The notes under the pieces: model-generated
Told to the model about the DNA's origin: nothing
Databases searched by the model: none
Seen by the model: only the letters and a program-made list of their open reading frames with translations
Assembly: GCA_002256005.1 (NCBI GenBank)
Contig: NKIQ01000008.1
Span: forward strand, 38,459 to 102,458
Direction: 5' to 3'
Length of the DNA stretch: 64,000 bases
DNA from: Alphaproteobacteria bacterium PA4
GTDB lineage: Bacteria; Pseudomonadota; Alphaproteobacteria; Sphingomonadales; Sphingomonadaceae
Part shown: piece by piece, positions 1-12,104 of the stretch
How the letters are laid out: every line of letters starts with the position of its first letter
How positions within the stretch are numbered: position 1 is the first letter of the stretch
Position numbers and translations under genes: made by a program

Positions 1-323
1 AGCAGCGTCTTGCCATCCGGTGAGGGGCGACCGCCGACCGGCTCGGCCTCGAAGCTCAATTGCTGGCGGGCGGCGCCGGGGCTGGCGACGCGGTGCAATT
101 GCGGCGCATCGGCAAAGCGGGTGGCGACGATCATGCCGCGCGTCGCCACATCCCAGCCCTGAAAGCTTGCGGAGCGATATTCGAGATAGGGGCGGACGCG
201 GGCGGCAAGGCTGGCCGGGATCGCCGGCACATTTTCGGCGGTGATGGCGGCAGGCGGCGTGACGGATTGGGCGAGCGCCGGCGCGGTGCCGAGCAGCAGG
301 GCGGCAATCAGGGGCAGGCGCAT
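1..323 (-). CDS. S9-family (prolyl oligopeptidase-like) secreted peptidase, N-terminal part only, truncated by window edge
   Basis: Manual reverse-complement translation from ATG at 323: MRLPLIAALLLGTAPALAQSVTPPAAITAENVPAIPASLAARVRPYLEYRSASFQGWDVATRGMIVATRFADAPQLHRV...; signal peptide plus S9-like first blade. Absent from the ORF track because it is open at the window edge. Confidence 0.7.
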   Translation of the reverse strand, partial: MRLPLIAALLLGTAPALAQSVTPPAAITAENVPAIPASLAARVRPYLEYRSASFQGWDVATRGMIVATRFADAPQLHRVASPGAARQQLSFEAEPVGGRPSPDGKTL

Positions 324-441
324 CGCATTCTCCGGCAAGGCAGTTCTCCGGCACGATGTGTACGACCGAACCCGGCGAAGGCAAGCCCGGTGACCGCGCG
401 CCCCTCTTTCTGTGGAGGGCAGCGGCGGCTATCAGCCGCGC

Positions 442-3431
<2,990 letters not shown>

Positions 3432-3457
3432 GGCTGAGCGCGCTTATTCGAAAGACT

Positions 3458-3549
3458 TCGTCATGCTGAACTTGTTTCAGCATCCACCTTGCCGACGGGA
3501 CAGGCCTTCGTGTTGCACGGTGGATGCTGAAACAAGTTCAGCATGACGA
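3458..3549. repeat. Intergenic inverted repeat, family B (tcgtcatgctgaacttgtttcagcatccacc ... ggtggatgctgaaacaagttcagcatgacga)
   Basis: Arms are reverse complements; a second copy lies at 28789-28900. Confidence 0.85.
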
Positions 3550-3577
3550 TGACTCTTGATGATGTTCCGCAGCGGCC

Positions 3578-4804
3578 TCAAGCCGCCTTCGCAACCCCCG
3601 CCGGCACCACCGCGTCGCGGCGTAGCCACAGCAGCCAGGCGAGGCCGGTGCCCAGCACCGCCACCGCCGTCATCGACAGATAGCCGAGCGCGCCGCGGCC
3701 GGTGATGTTGAGATACTCATAGAGCTCGCCCGACAGCAGGGTGGTCAGCGCCTGCGCTGGGGCGGAGGCGAGCGCCATGTAGATCATCTGGGCGGTCGGT
3801 GTGCGTTCGTCGCCGTGCAGCGCCTGGGTCATGCGCACGCCGCCGAGGAAGGTGGCGGCGAAGGTGCCGGCGTGCAGCAATTGCAGCGGGAACAACGCCC
3901 AGACCGGCGGCAGCATCGACAGCGCCGTCCAGCGCACGATGGCCGACAGGCCGCCGATGAGGATGAGTGTTTCGGGGGTGAAACGCTCCGTCCAGCGCGC
4001 AAGGAAGATCAGGAAGCCGACCTCGGCGACGACGCCGACCGACCAGAGATTGCCGGCGAGCGTCGAGGACAGCTGCTGGTCATTGTTCCAGATCAGCGTG
4101 CCGGCGACATAGAAATAGCTGTGGGTGGCCTGGATGAGCCCGGCCGAAAAGATCATCAGCGCGAACTTCCGGTCCTTCAGCATGCCGATGCCGGACTGGA
4201 AGCGCTGCAAGAACGGCGCCTCGCGGTCGCCGGCGACGGGTTCCGGCTTCATCCAGGCCGATGCGACGATCAGCGAGGCGGAGATGCCGAACAGCCAGCC
4301 CCAGATCGCCCATTCGCCGAAACGGTCGATGAGCATGCCGACCGCGCTGGAGCCGACGACGAACGCCGCCGAGGCGAGCCCGCGGGCGAGGCCATAGCGT
4401 GGCCAGCCATATTTGGTCAGCCGCAGCAGCGCCGATTCGACGACCGGGACAAAGCCCCAGAAGGCGACATCCATCAGCAGCACGATGACGAAGACGGCGA
4501 CGAAGCCGTTGACGAACCAGAGCAGGCCGAAACCCAGCGTCATGATGCCGGCGAACAGGAACATCGGGGCGCGGCGATCGCGGCGGCCATCGGCCCAGGC
4601 GGCGGTCAGCGGCCCGGCGATGATGCGCGAAAAGCCGCCGATGGCCAGCACCATGCCGATCTGTGACCCGGAAAAGCCATGCGCCTTTTCCAGCCACACC
4701 GGCAGGAAGGGGATGAGGCAGCCGAAGCCGGCAAAGAACAGGCAGGCGAGCCAGGTGGCGCGAACGCCGGGACGGGCGAGGGCAGACAGGAATGATTCGG
4801 GCAT
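3578..4804 (-). CDS. MFS transporter (nucleoside/phenylpropionate-type 12-TM)
   Basis: Multiple TM segments; FAGFGCLIPFLPVWLEKAHGFSGSQIGMVLAIGGFSRIIAGPLTAAWADGRRDRR. Confidence 0.85.
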   Translation of the reverse strand: MPESFLSALARPGVRATWLACLFFAGFGCLIPFLPVWLEKAHGFSGSQIGMVLAIGGFSRIIAGPLTAAWADGRRDRRAPMFLFAGIMTLGFGLLWFVNGFVAVFVIVLLMDVAFWGFVPVVESALLRLTKYGWPRYGLARGLASAAFVVGSSAVGMLIDRFGEWAIWGWLFGISASLIVASAWMKPEPVAGDREAPFLQRFQSGIGMLKDRKFALMIFSAGLIQATHSYFYVAGTLIWNNDQQLSSTLAGNLWSVGVVAEVGFLIFLARWTERFTPETLILIGGLSAIVRWTALSMLPPVWALFPLQLLHAGTFAATFLGGVRMTQALHGDERTPTAQMIYMALASAPAQALTTLLSGELYEYLNITGRGALGYLSMTAVAVLGTGLAWLLWLRRDAVVPAGVAKAA

Positions 4805-4915
4805 GGCGCACCATGGCGAGGCCCGAGGCACTTGTCATCTGGCTAGGGTGACATGGCGGAATTGCGCGGCCATAGAAGCGCGCAAGACGCCGCTATGTTC
4901 CCTGGGAGATTTTCG

Positions 4916-5692
4916 ATGACCATGCCCGCACTTTTCGACCTGACCGGCCAGACCGCGCTGATCACCGGCTCGTCCAAGGGCATCGGCAAGGCCATCGCCC
5001 ATCGCATGGCCGAACATGGCGCCAATGTGATCATTTCCAGCCGCAAGGCCGATGTCTGCGAGGCCGCCGCCGCCGAGATCAACGCTGCTGTCGGGCGTGA
5101 GGCGGCCTATGTCATCCCTGCCAATATCGCCGACAAGGCCAGCCTGCAGGCGCTCGTCGACAAGACCATCGCGAAATTCGGCCAGATCGACCACCTCGTC
5201 TGCAACGCGGCGTCGAACCCCTATTTCGGGCCGCAGGCCGGCATCACCGACGAGCAATTCTCGAAAATCCTCCAGAACAACATCATCTCCAACCATTGGC
5301 TGATCGCCATGGTCGCCCCGGCGATGCGGGCCCGCAAGGAGGGCAGCATCACCATCGTCTCGTCGGTGGGCGGGCTGAAGGCCTCCACCGTCATCGGCGC
5401 CTATTGCATTTCCAAGGCTGCCGACATGCAGCTGGCCCGCAACCTGGCCGCCGAATTCGGACCCGACAATGTCCGCGTCAACTGCATCGCGCCGGGCCTC
5501 ATCAAGACCGATTTTGCCAAGGCGCTGTGGGACAATCCCGAAATCCTGAAGGTGTCGACCAGCAACGCCCCGCTGCGCCGCATCGGCATCCCCGATGAAA
5601 TCGCCGGCATGGCCGTGCTGCTGGCCGGCAAGGCCGGCGGTTTCGCCACCGGCCAATGCTTCGTCATCGACGGCGGCGCGACGATCGCCTGA
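4916..5692 (+). CDS. SDR family oxidoreductase
   Basis: TGSSKGIGKAIAHRMAEHGA, NAASNPYFGP, YCISKAADMQLARNLAAEFGPDNVRVNCIAPG. Confidence 0.92.
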   Translation: MTMPALFDLTGQTALITGSSKGIGKAIAHRMAEHGANVIISSRKADVCEAAAAEINAAVGREAAYVIPANIADKASLQALVDKTIAKFGQIDHLVCNAASNPYFGPQAGITDEQFSKILQNNIISNHWLIAMVAPAMRARKEGSITIVSSVGGLKASTVIGAYCISKAADMQLARNLAAEFGPDNVRVNCIAPGLIKTDFAKALWDNPEILKVSTSNAPLRRIGIPDEIAGMAVLLAGKAGGFATGQCFVIDGGATIA

Positions 5693-5702
5693 GGGCGGCG
5701 CG

Positions 5703-5729
5703 GCCCGCTGTGGTGCGACCACAGCGGGC
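5703..5729. terminator. Strong hairpin downstream of SDR gene (gcccgctgtggt-gcg-accacagcgggc)
   Basis: Perfect 12-bp inverted repeat with 3-nt loop between convergent genes; no clear U-tract. Confidence 0.55.
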
Positions 5730-5742
5730 TCGTGGGCCGGGC

Positions 5743-5979
5743 CTATCGCCGACGCGCGACAGCCGGCCTTGACCGTTCGCGGGAGACAGCCGTTGCCCGC
5801 TGTCGGACGGCACGCGTGCGCGGTACCGACTGGTCGCCGGTCAGCGCGGCGAGCGACAGAACCAGATTTTCGATGGAAGCATGCCGCGCACGGCGATCAT
5901 CCGCCAATGTCCGGATCACCAGCCCGAGAGCCCAGAGGGTCGTGATGGCGGCAACCAAGGCAAATGCATTGTCGGTCAT
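5743..5979 (-). CDS. Small hypothetical protein with N-terminal hydrophobic segment
   Basis: MTDNAFALVAAITTLWALGLVIRTLADDRRARHASIENLVLSLAAL; 4-nt overlap with the upstream ORF (5976..6470). Confidence 0.5.
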   Translation of the reverse strand: MTDNAFALVAAITTLWALGLVIRTLADDRRARHASIENLVLSLAALTGDQSVPRTRAVRQRATAVSRERSRPAVARRR

Positions 5980-6470
5980 GGTCCGATATACTCCAACAGT
6001 GCCCGGATTTCTTTTGCCTGCCGCTCCGTCGCCACAGCGGCCATTTTCAGGCGGTGTCTGCCGATCGCGGAGACTGACATAGCGGCGCCGACCGGAATCA
6101 ACAAGAGTGGCGAGACCGCAACAGTGCCCATCAACAGGGCAACCGTGATGGCAGCCGCGACGCTTGCCGATGGCATGAAGCCGCCGCGGTCAACGAGTTC
6201 GACCCGGGCATCGCTGCCTTTCGACTGGTCTTCGAGCGCGATCGCGACCTGACGCAGCTGGTCACGGATCAGGGCCTTGACGTCAGGATCGTTGATGCCG
6301 GCATAGGCTTGACGAAACCGCGATCGCGACCTGGGATCGCCGGCAATCGCGATAAGCTCGGTCGCACGGATCGCAAAGCGCGTATCGTCCGTTGCAACAG
6401 TCTGGCTGGCAACTGCTTCGCGAACCCGCTGGAAATAGCTGTCCACAATCATGACCGGACCGGTATCCAT
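5976..6470 (-). CDS. Hypothetical protein with two C-terminal hydrophobic segments
   Basis: 164-aa ORF with TM-like stretch ASVAAAITVALLMGTVAVSPLLLIPVGAAMSVSAIG; overlaps 5743..5979 by 4 nt. Confidence 0.55.
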   Translation of the reverse strand: MDTGPVMIVDSYFQRVREAVASQTVATDDTRFAIRATELIAIAGDPRSRSRFRQAYAGINDPDVKALIRDQLRQVAIALEDQSKGSDARVELVDRGGFMPSASVAAAITVALLMGTVAVSPLLLIPVGAAMSVSAIGRHRLKMAAVATERQAKEIRALLEYIGP

Positions 6471-6532
6471 CGCAGCAGCCTAGCAGCCGCGCGCCGCTAT
6501 TCAATATTGCGACCGGCGGCCGCTGGCGTCCG

Positions 6533-7255
6533 TCACTCCAGCTCGAATGTCATCGTCACATTGACGGTCAGCGCCACTTCGCCGGGGGCCACCGGCGGAG
6601 CGGGGGCGGCGTCGGCCATGGCTTTCATCATCATCATCGGGCGCGGGCCAGCCTCATAGCCGGCGGATTCGGTGATGGTGACGATGCGCTTGATGGCGAG
6701 GCCGGCGGCCTTGGCATAGAGCAAAGCGCGGGTGCGGGCGGTGGCGACGGCGGCGGTGCGCGCCTCGTCCAGCGCGGCATCGGCGGCTTCGATACGAAAG
6801 TTCGGCCCGTTGATCTGATTGGCGCCGACGGCGACCAGGGCATCGAGCAGCTTGCCGGTGTCGGCGATCTTGCGGATGCGCAGATTGACGGTGTTGGTCG
6901 CCTGATAGCCGGTCAGCACCGGCGGCTGGTTGTTGTCATAGCGATATTGCGGGGCAAGCGTCAGGCCGCTGGTCTGGATGTCGCGATCGGCGATGCCGGC
7001 GCGGCGCACGGCGGCGACCACGGCCGTCATGCGGCTGGCATTCTCGCTCATCGCCGCAGCCGCGGTGGCGGCGCTGGTGACGACGCCGCCCGACACTTCC
7101 GCGATGTCCGGCGTGCGCGCCACCCGGCCCTCGGCGGTGAGAGTCAGCGTCGTCGGCACCGGGCCGGCAGGCGCCGTCTGGGCGGCGGCGGGAACGGCAC
7201 CGGCCAGGGTCAGGGCGGCAAGGGCAGGGGTCGACCAATGGCGTGCGGTCATCAT
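6533..7255 (-). CDS. SIMPL-domain (DUF541) periplasmic protein
   Basis: Signal peptide; LTLTAEGRVARTPDIAEVSGGVVT...GIADRDIQTSGLTLAPQYRYDNNQPPVLTGYQATNTVNLRIRK. Confidence 0.88.
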   Translation of the reverse strand: MMTARHWSTPALAALTLAGAVPAAAQTAPAGPVPTTLTLTAEGRVARTPDIAEVSGGVVTSAATAAAAMSENASRMTAVVAAVRRAGIADRDIQTSGLTLAPQYRYDNNQPPVLTGYQATNTVNLRIRKIADTGKLLDALVAVGANQINGPNFRIEAADAALDEARTAAVATARTRALLYAKAAGLAIKRIVTITESAGYEAGPRPMMMMKAMADAAPAPPVAPGEVALTVNVTMTFELE

Positions 7256-7334
7256 TCAGGGCCTTTTCAAGATTGCATCCGGCAAACCGGTGCCGGCTGT
7301 TTCCGACATGCCGGCTTTCGAATTGCTGAACGGC

Positions 7335-7592
7335 TCAGCGGCTCTGGATCTGCCGCCAGATCCACAGCAGCAGCATGGCGCCCAGCACCGACATGATCCA
7401 GCCCGGTGCATCGCCATCATGATACCAGCCAAAGGCGCGATTGCCGATGAAGCGCGCCACATAGGCGCCGCCGATGCCGATCAGGATGGTGATGAGGCAA
7501 CCCTGCGGCGACTGCCCCGGTGAAAACCAGCGTGCGATGAGGCCGACGATCAGGCCGACGATGGCGGTGCCGATCAGGCTGAACAATCCCAT
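7335..7592 (-). CDS. GlsB/YeaQ/YmgE-family stress-response membrane protein
   Basis: MGLFSLIGTAIVGLIVGLIARWFSPGQSPQGCLITILIGIGGAYVARFIG. Confidence 0.85.
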   Translation of the reverse strand: MGLFSLIGTAIVGLIVGLIARWFSPGQSPQGCLITILIGIGGAYVARFIGNRAFGWYHDGDAPGWIMSVLGAMLLLWIWRQIQSR

Positions 7593-7807
7593 GACGAACT
7601 CCCGGTGAAAGGCGCGAGAAGCGTTCATGCCCCCGCAATGTTCCGCTGGCAAATTGTCACAGGTTCGATGGTCCCATGGGTGGGTTCTGTGCAGATTGCA
7701 AAGCGCCACTCAAATTTGCCTTCGCACCGCCACACTCCTGCGCTATGAGGCGCTTGCACATGGTGACGTATTCGCGTAATACAGTCCGTGTAACAGGACG
7801 ATCGAGT

Positions 7808-8995
7808 ATGAACATGCACAACAAGCTGCCGGACCCCGCCATGGCAGATGTCTATCCCTTCGATGCTGTGGTGGCCGGCCAGGCGCCGGCGAATCGGCGC
7901 TGGCTGAAGCCGGTGCTGATCGGCCTTGGCGTGCTGATCGCGGCCTTCATCGGCTGGCGCATGTTCGCGCCGAAGCCGGCGGCGCCGCCTGTCGTCGGCC
8001 AGATCCCGGAAATCACCGTGATGGTCCCCGGTTCCGTGCTGGTCAACGACCAGCTGAGCGCGCCGGGCTCGATTGCGGCCCGCCGCGATGCCGGGGTCGG
8101 CGTCAATGGCGAAGGCGGCCGTGTCGTCGAAGTGCTGGTCGATCCCGGCCAGTCGGTGGCGCGCGGCCAGGTGCTCGCCCGCATCGATGCCGCCGTGCAG
8201 CAGCAGCAGTCGATCCAGCTCGCCGCCAGCGTCCGCCAGGCGGAAGCCGATGCCAAGCTCGCCGACGCCAATCTGAAGCGCGCCCAGGCCTTGGTCAGCA
8301 AGGGTTTCATCTCCAAGGCCGATATCGACAGCCGCACCGCGACGCGTGACGGCGCCAATGCCCGTGTCGCCGTGGCGCGTGCCCAGCTGGCCGAAAATCA
8401 GGCGCGCATCGAGCGGCTGAGCGTCCGCGCCCCGGCCGCCGGCCTGGTGCTCGCCCGCAATGTCGAAGCGGGGCAGGTCGTCAGCCCCGGCTCCGGTGCC
8501 CTGTTCCGCATCGCCGAAGGCGGCGTGCTGGAAATGCGTGCCCAGGTGGCCGAGCAGGATCTTGCCAAGCTGAAGGTCGGCATGCCGGCGCGGGTCACGC
8601 CGACCGGCTCCACCACCGAATATCCGGGCAAGGTCTGGCTGCTTGATCCGGTCATCGATGCCACCAGCCGCCAGGGCATCGCGCGCATCGCCGTGCCCTA
8701 TGCGCCGGGCCTGCGCGTCGGCGCCTTTGCCAAGGTCAGCATCGATGCCGGTGAAGCGCGCCACCCGGTGCTGCCGCAGTCGGCCATGCAGGCCGATGAG
8801 CGCGGCAGCTTCGTGATGATCATCGGGCCAGACAACAAGGCCGCCCGCCGTGCCGTCACCGTTGGCCGCATCAGCGATCAGGGTGTGGCGATCATGTCGG
8901 GCCTCAACGGCGCCGAACGGGTCGTCGTCAGCGCCGGCGCCTTCCTGCGCGAAGGCGAAAAGGTCAAGCCGCTGCTCGCCGGCAAGGCGGGTTGA
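7808..8995 (+). CDS. RND efflux periplasmic adaptor (MFP) subunit
   Basis: Membrane anchor, barrel-sandwich (GEGGRVVEVLVDPGQSVARGQVLARID) and LSVRAPAAGLVLARNVEAGQVVSPG motifs; directly upstream of an RND pump. Confidence 0.92.
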   Translation: MNMHNKLPDPAMADVYPFDAVVAGQAPANRRWLKPVLIGLGVLIAAFIGWRMFAPKPAAPPVVGQIPEITVMVPGSVLVNDQLSAPGSIAARRDAGVGVNGEGGRVVEVLVDPGQSVARGQVLARIDAAVQQQQSIQLAASVRQAEADAKLADANLKRAQALVSKGFISKADIDSRTATRDGANARVAVARAQLAENQARIERLSVRAPAAGLVLARNVEAGQVVSPGSGALFRIAEGGVLEMRAQVAEQDLAKLKVGMPARVTPTGSTTEYPGKVWLLDPVIDATSRQGIARIAVPYAPGLRVGAFAKVSIDAGEARHPVLPQSAMQADERGSFVMIIGPDNKAARRAVTVGRISDQGVAIMSGLNGAERVVVSAGAFLREGEKVKPLLAGKAG

Positions 8996-9004
8996 GGAAC
9001 CGAC

Positions 9005-12000
9005 ATGCGCAACATTTCCAGCTGGTCGATCAAGAACCCCATCCCGGCGCTCGTCGCCTTCTTCATGCTGACGCTGGCGGGGATCGTCAGCTTCATCCAG
9101 CTCGATGTGAACGACAATCCCGACGTCGAATTCCCGGCGGCGCAGGTCATCGTCGTGCAGCCCGGTGCGGCGCCGGCGGAGCTGGAAACCCAGGTCACCC
9201 AGCGCGTCGAAGCCGCGGTGCGCGGCATCAACGGCGTCGATGAAATCACCTCGCGCGTCAGCGAGGGCCAGTCGATCACCAGCGTGCAGTTCGCCATCGG
9301 CACGCCCGTCGATCGCGGCGTCAACGATGTGCGCGATGCTGTTGCCAATATCCGCAGCGACCTGCCGCAGGGCATCCTGCAGCCGCAGGTGCAGCGCATG
9401 GACATCGCCGGCGGCCCGATCGCCTATATCTCCGCCGAAGCCACCGACATGACGCTGGAGGAACTCAGCTGGTTCGTCGACAACACGGTCGCCAAGAAGC
9501 TGCTGGCGATCCCCGGCATGGCGCAGGTGCGCCGCTCGGGCGGGGTCAGCCGCGAAATCCGCGTCATCCTCGATCCCGGCCGCATGCAGGCTTATGGGCT
9601 GACGGCCAGCCAGGTCAACAACCAGCTGCGCCAGGTCAACCTCAATGCCGCCGGCGGCCGCGCCGAAATCGCCGGCTCCGAACAGTCGGTGCGCGTGCTC
9701 GGCAACGCCCAGGGCGCCACGGCGCTGCGCGAAACCCAGCTGACCATTTCGGGCGGCCGCAGCATCCGCCTCGGCGACATTGCCGAGGTCAAGGACAGCT
9801 ATGCCGAACAGCGCTCCTTCTCGAAGAAGGACGGCAAGCAGGTGCTGTCCTTCTCGATCGCCAAGGCCAAGGGCTCGTCGGACGTCACCGTCTATGACGA
9901 AGCGCAAAAGGCGCTGACCCAGCTGCAGGAGGACAATCCCAAGGTCAAGTTCGTCCAGCTCTACACCTCGGTCGACTATACCAAGCAGCAGTTCAAATCG
10001 GCGGTCTCGGCGATGGTCGAAGGCGCGCTGCTCGCCGTTGTCGTCGTCTTCCTGTTCCTGCGCGACTGGCGCGCGACGCTGATTTCGGCGGTTGCCATCC
10101 CGCTGTCGGCGATCCCGGCCTTCTGGTTCCTCGATCTGCTCGGCTTCTCGCTCAATACGCTCAGCCTGCTGGCGCTCAGCCTTGTCGCCGGGGTGCTGGT
10201 CGATGACGCCATCGTCGAGATCGAGAATATCGTCCGCCACATGCGCATGGGCAAATCCGCCTATCAGGCCGCCATGGATGCCGCTGATGAAATCGGCCTC
10301 GCCGTGGTCGCCACCACCTTCGCCATTGTCGCGGTGTTCCTGCCGGTCGGCCTGATGCCGGGCATTTCCGGGCAGTTCTTCAAGAATTTCGGCTTCACGG
10401 TCGTCGTCTCGGTGCTGCTCAGCCTTGCCGTCGCGCGCCTGATCACGCCGATGCTCGCCGCCTATTTCCTGAAAAGCCATGGCGAGGCCGAGCATGGCGA
10501 TGCCGCCTGGATCCGCGGCTATGTCAATGTGCTGAAATGGTCGCTGCGCAACCGCTGGAAGGTGGTGCTGATCGGTGGCGGCGGCGCCTTGGCCGCGACG
10601 GTCGTTGCCTTTTCGACGCTGCCGATGACCTTCCAGCCGGCGCTGAACACCGATTTCAGCCAGGTCAGCATCTCGCTGCCACCAGGCACGACGCTGGCCC
10701 AGACGGAAGCCGTCGCCGACAAGGCCACCGCCATTCTGAAGACGTCGCCGATCGTCGACGCGGCCTTTGCCGATATCGATATCGGCAGCGCCTCGATCTT
10801 CCTGACGCTGAAGCATGACCGACCGATGACGACCATCGAGTTCGAACGCGAAATGGCGCCCAAGCTGCAGACCATTCCCGATGCGCGGGTCGGCTTCCAG
10901 GCGCAGAACAGCAGCAGCGGCCGCGACGTGTCGGTGGTGCTGTCGGGCAGCGATCCCGAACAGCTCGAAAAGACCGCGCTGAAGGTCGTCGAGGAAATGC
11001 AGGGCCTGAAGGAATTGCGTCAGGCCCGCATCGATGGCGATCTGCGCCGGCCGGAAATCACCATAAAGCCGCGCTTCGATATCGCCGCCTCGATGGGTGT
11101 GACCACCGCCGCGCTGTCGGAAACCATCCGCATCGCGACGCTGGGTGATATCGACCAGAATGTCGCCAAATATTCGCTGTCCGATCGCCAGATCCCGATC
11201 CGGGTCGCGCTGGCCGAGGATTCGCGGCGCAGCATCGGCACGCTGGAAAACCTGCCGGTGCCGACGGCGCTGGGCGGCACCGTGCCGCTGAAGGTGGTCG
11301 CCGATATCAGCTTCGGCACCGGTGCCACGCTGATCCGCCGCTACAACCAGCAGCGCCGCATCCTGATCGGCGCCGATCTGGCGCCGGGTCTGGTCAGCGG
11401 CGATGCCATGCCCAAGATCAACAATCTGCCGACGATGAAGAACCTGCCGGCGGGCGTTGAAAAGGTGCAGCTGGGCCAGGACAAGTGGCAGCTCGAATTG
11501 CTGGTCAACTTCGTCATCGCCGTCATCGCTGGCGTGCTGCTGGTGTTCGCGGTGCTGGTGCTGCTCTACAAGCGGGTGCTGCCGCCGTTCGTCAACATGG
11601 GCTCGCTGCTGCTGGCGCCGCTGGGCGGGGGCATCGCCCTGCACATCGCCGGCATGGCGATCTCGATGCCGGTGTTCATCGGGCTGCTGATGCTGCTCGG
11701 CATCGTCGCCAAGAACTCCATCCTGCTCGTCGACATGGCGATCGAGGAGATGTCGCACGGGGCCGAGCGCACCGCCGCCATCCTCGAGGCCGGGCACAAG
11801 CGCGTGCAGCCGATCATCATGACGACGGTCGCCATGGTCGCCGGCATGCTGCCGATCGCCCTGTCGCTGGGCGGCGATGCCAGCTTCCGCGCCCCGATGG
11901 GCGTGGTCGTCATCGGTGGCCTGCTGATGTCGACGGCGCTGACCCTGGTCATCGTGCCGGCCAGCTTCAGCCTCGCCGTCGGTGCCGAAGAATGGCTGGC

Positions 12001-12088
12001 GCCGCGCATGAAGCGCTGGTTCACCAACAACGAAGGCGCTAAACGCAGCGGTAGCGGCACCAAACCGGCGCCGCAGCCGGCGGAGTAA
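9005..12088 (+). CDS. RND (AcrB/HAE1-type) efflux permease
   Basis: 1027 aa; SWSIKNPIPALVAFFMLTLAGIVSF, AGVLVDDAIVEIENIVRHM, GIVAKNSILLVDMAIE. Confidence 0.95.
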   Translation: MRNISSWSIKNPIPALVAFFMLTLAGIVSFIQLDVNDNPDVEFPAAQVIVVQPGAAPAELETQVTQRVEAAVRGINGVDEITSRVSEGQSITSVQFAIGTPVDRGVNDVRDAVANIRSDLPQGILQPQVQRMDIAGGPIAYISAEATDMTLEELSWFVDNTVAKKLLAIPGMAQVRRSGGVSREIRVILDPGRMQAYGLTASQVNNQLRQVNLNAAGGRAEIAGSEQSVRVLGNAQGATALRETQLTISGGRSIRLGDIAEVKDSYAEQRSFSKKDGKQVLSFSIAKAKGSSDVTVYDEAQKALTQLQEDNPKVKFVQLYTSVDYTKQQFKSAVSAMVEGALLAVVVVFLFLRDWRATLISAVAIPLSAIPAFWFLDLLGFSLNTLSLLALSLVAGVLVDDAIVEIENIVRHMRMGKSAYQAAMDAADEIGLAVVATTFAIVAVFLPVGLMPGISGQFFKNFGFTVVVSVLLSLAVARLITPMLAAYFLKSHGEAEHGDAAWIRGYVNVLKWSLRNRWKVVLIGGGGALAATVVAFSTLPMTFQPALNTDFSQVSISLPPGTTLAQTEAVADKATAILKTSPIVDAAFADIDIGSASIFLTLKHDRPMTTIEFEREMAPKLQTIPDARVGFQAQNSSSGRDVSVVLSGSDPEQLEKTALKVVEEMQGLKELRQARIDGDLRRPEITIKPRFDIAASMGVTTAALSETIRIATLGDIDQNVAKYSLSDRQIPIRVALAEDSRRSIGTLENLPVPTALGGTVPLKVVADISFGTGATLIRRYNQQRRILIGADLAPGLVSGDAMPKINNLPTMKNLPAGVEKVQLGQDKWQLELLVNFVIAVIAGVLLVFAVLVLLYKRVLPPFVNMGSLLLAPLGGGIALHIAGMAISMPVFIGLLMLLGIVAKNSILLVDMAIEEMSHGAERTAAILEAGHKRVQPIIMTTVAMVAGMLPIALSLGGDASFRAPMGVVVIGGLLMSTALTLVIVPASFSLAVGAEEWLAPRMKRWFTNNEGAKRSGSGTKPAPQPAE

Positions 12089-12104
12089 GCCTGACCTGAA
12101 ACTG

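Noticed and set aside
7625-11797. 1390-aa minus-strand ORF antisense to the RND operon
   Set aside because: Low-complexity His/Arg/Gln/Asp-rich translation typical of the antisense frame of GC-rich genes; the plus strand has clear MFP and RND proteins.
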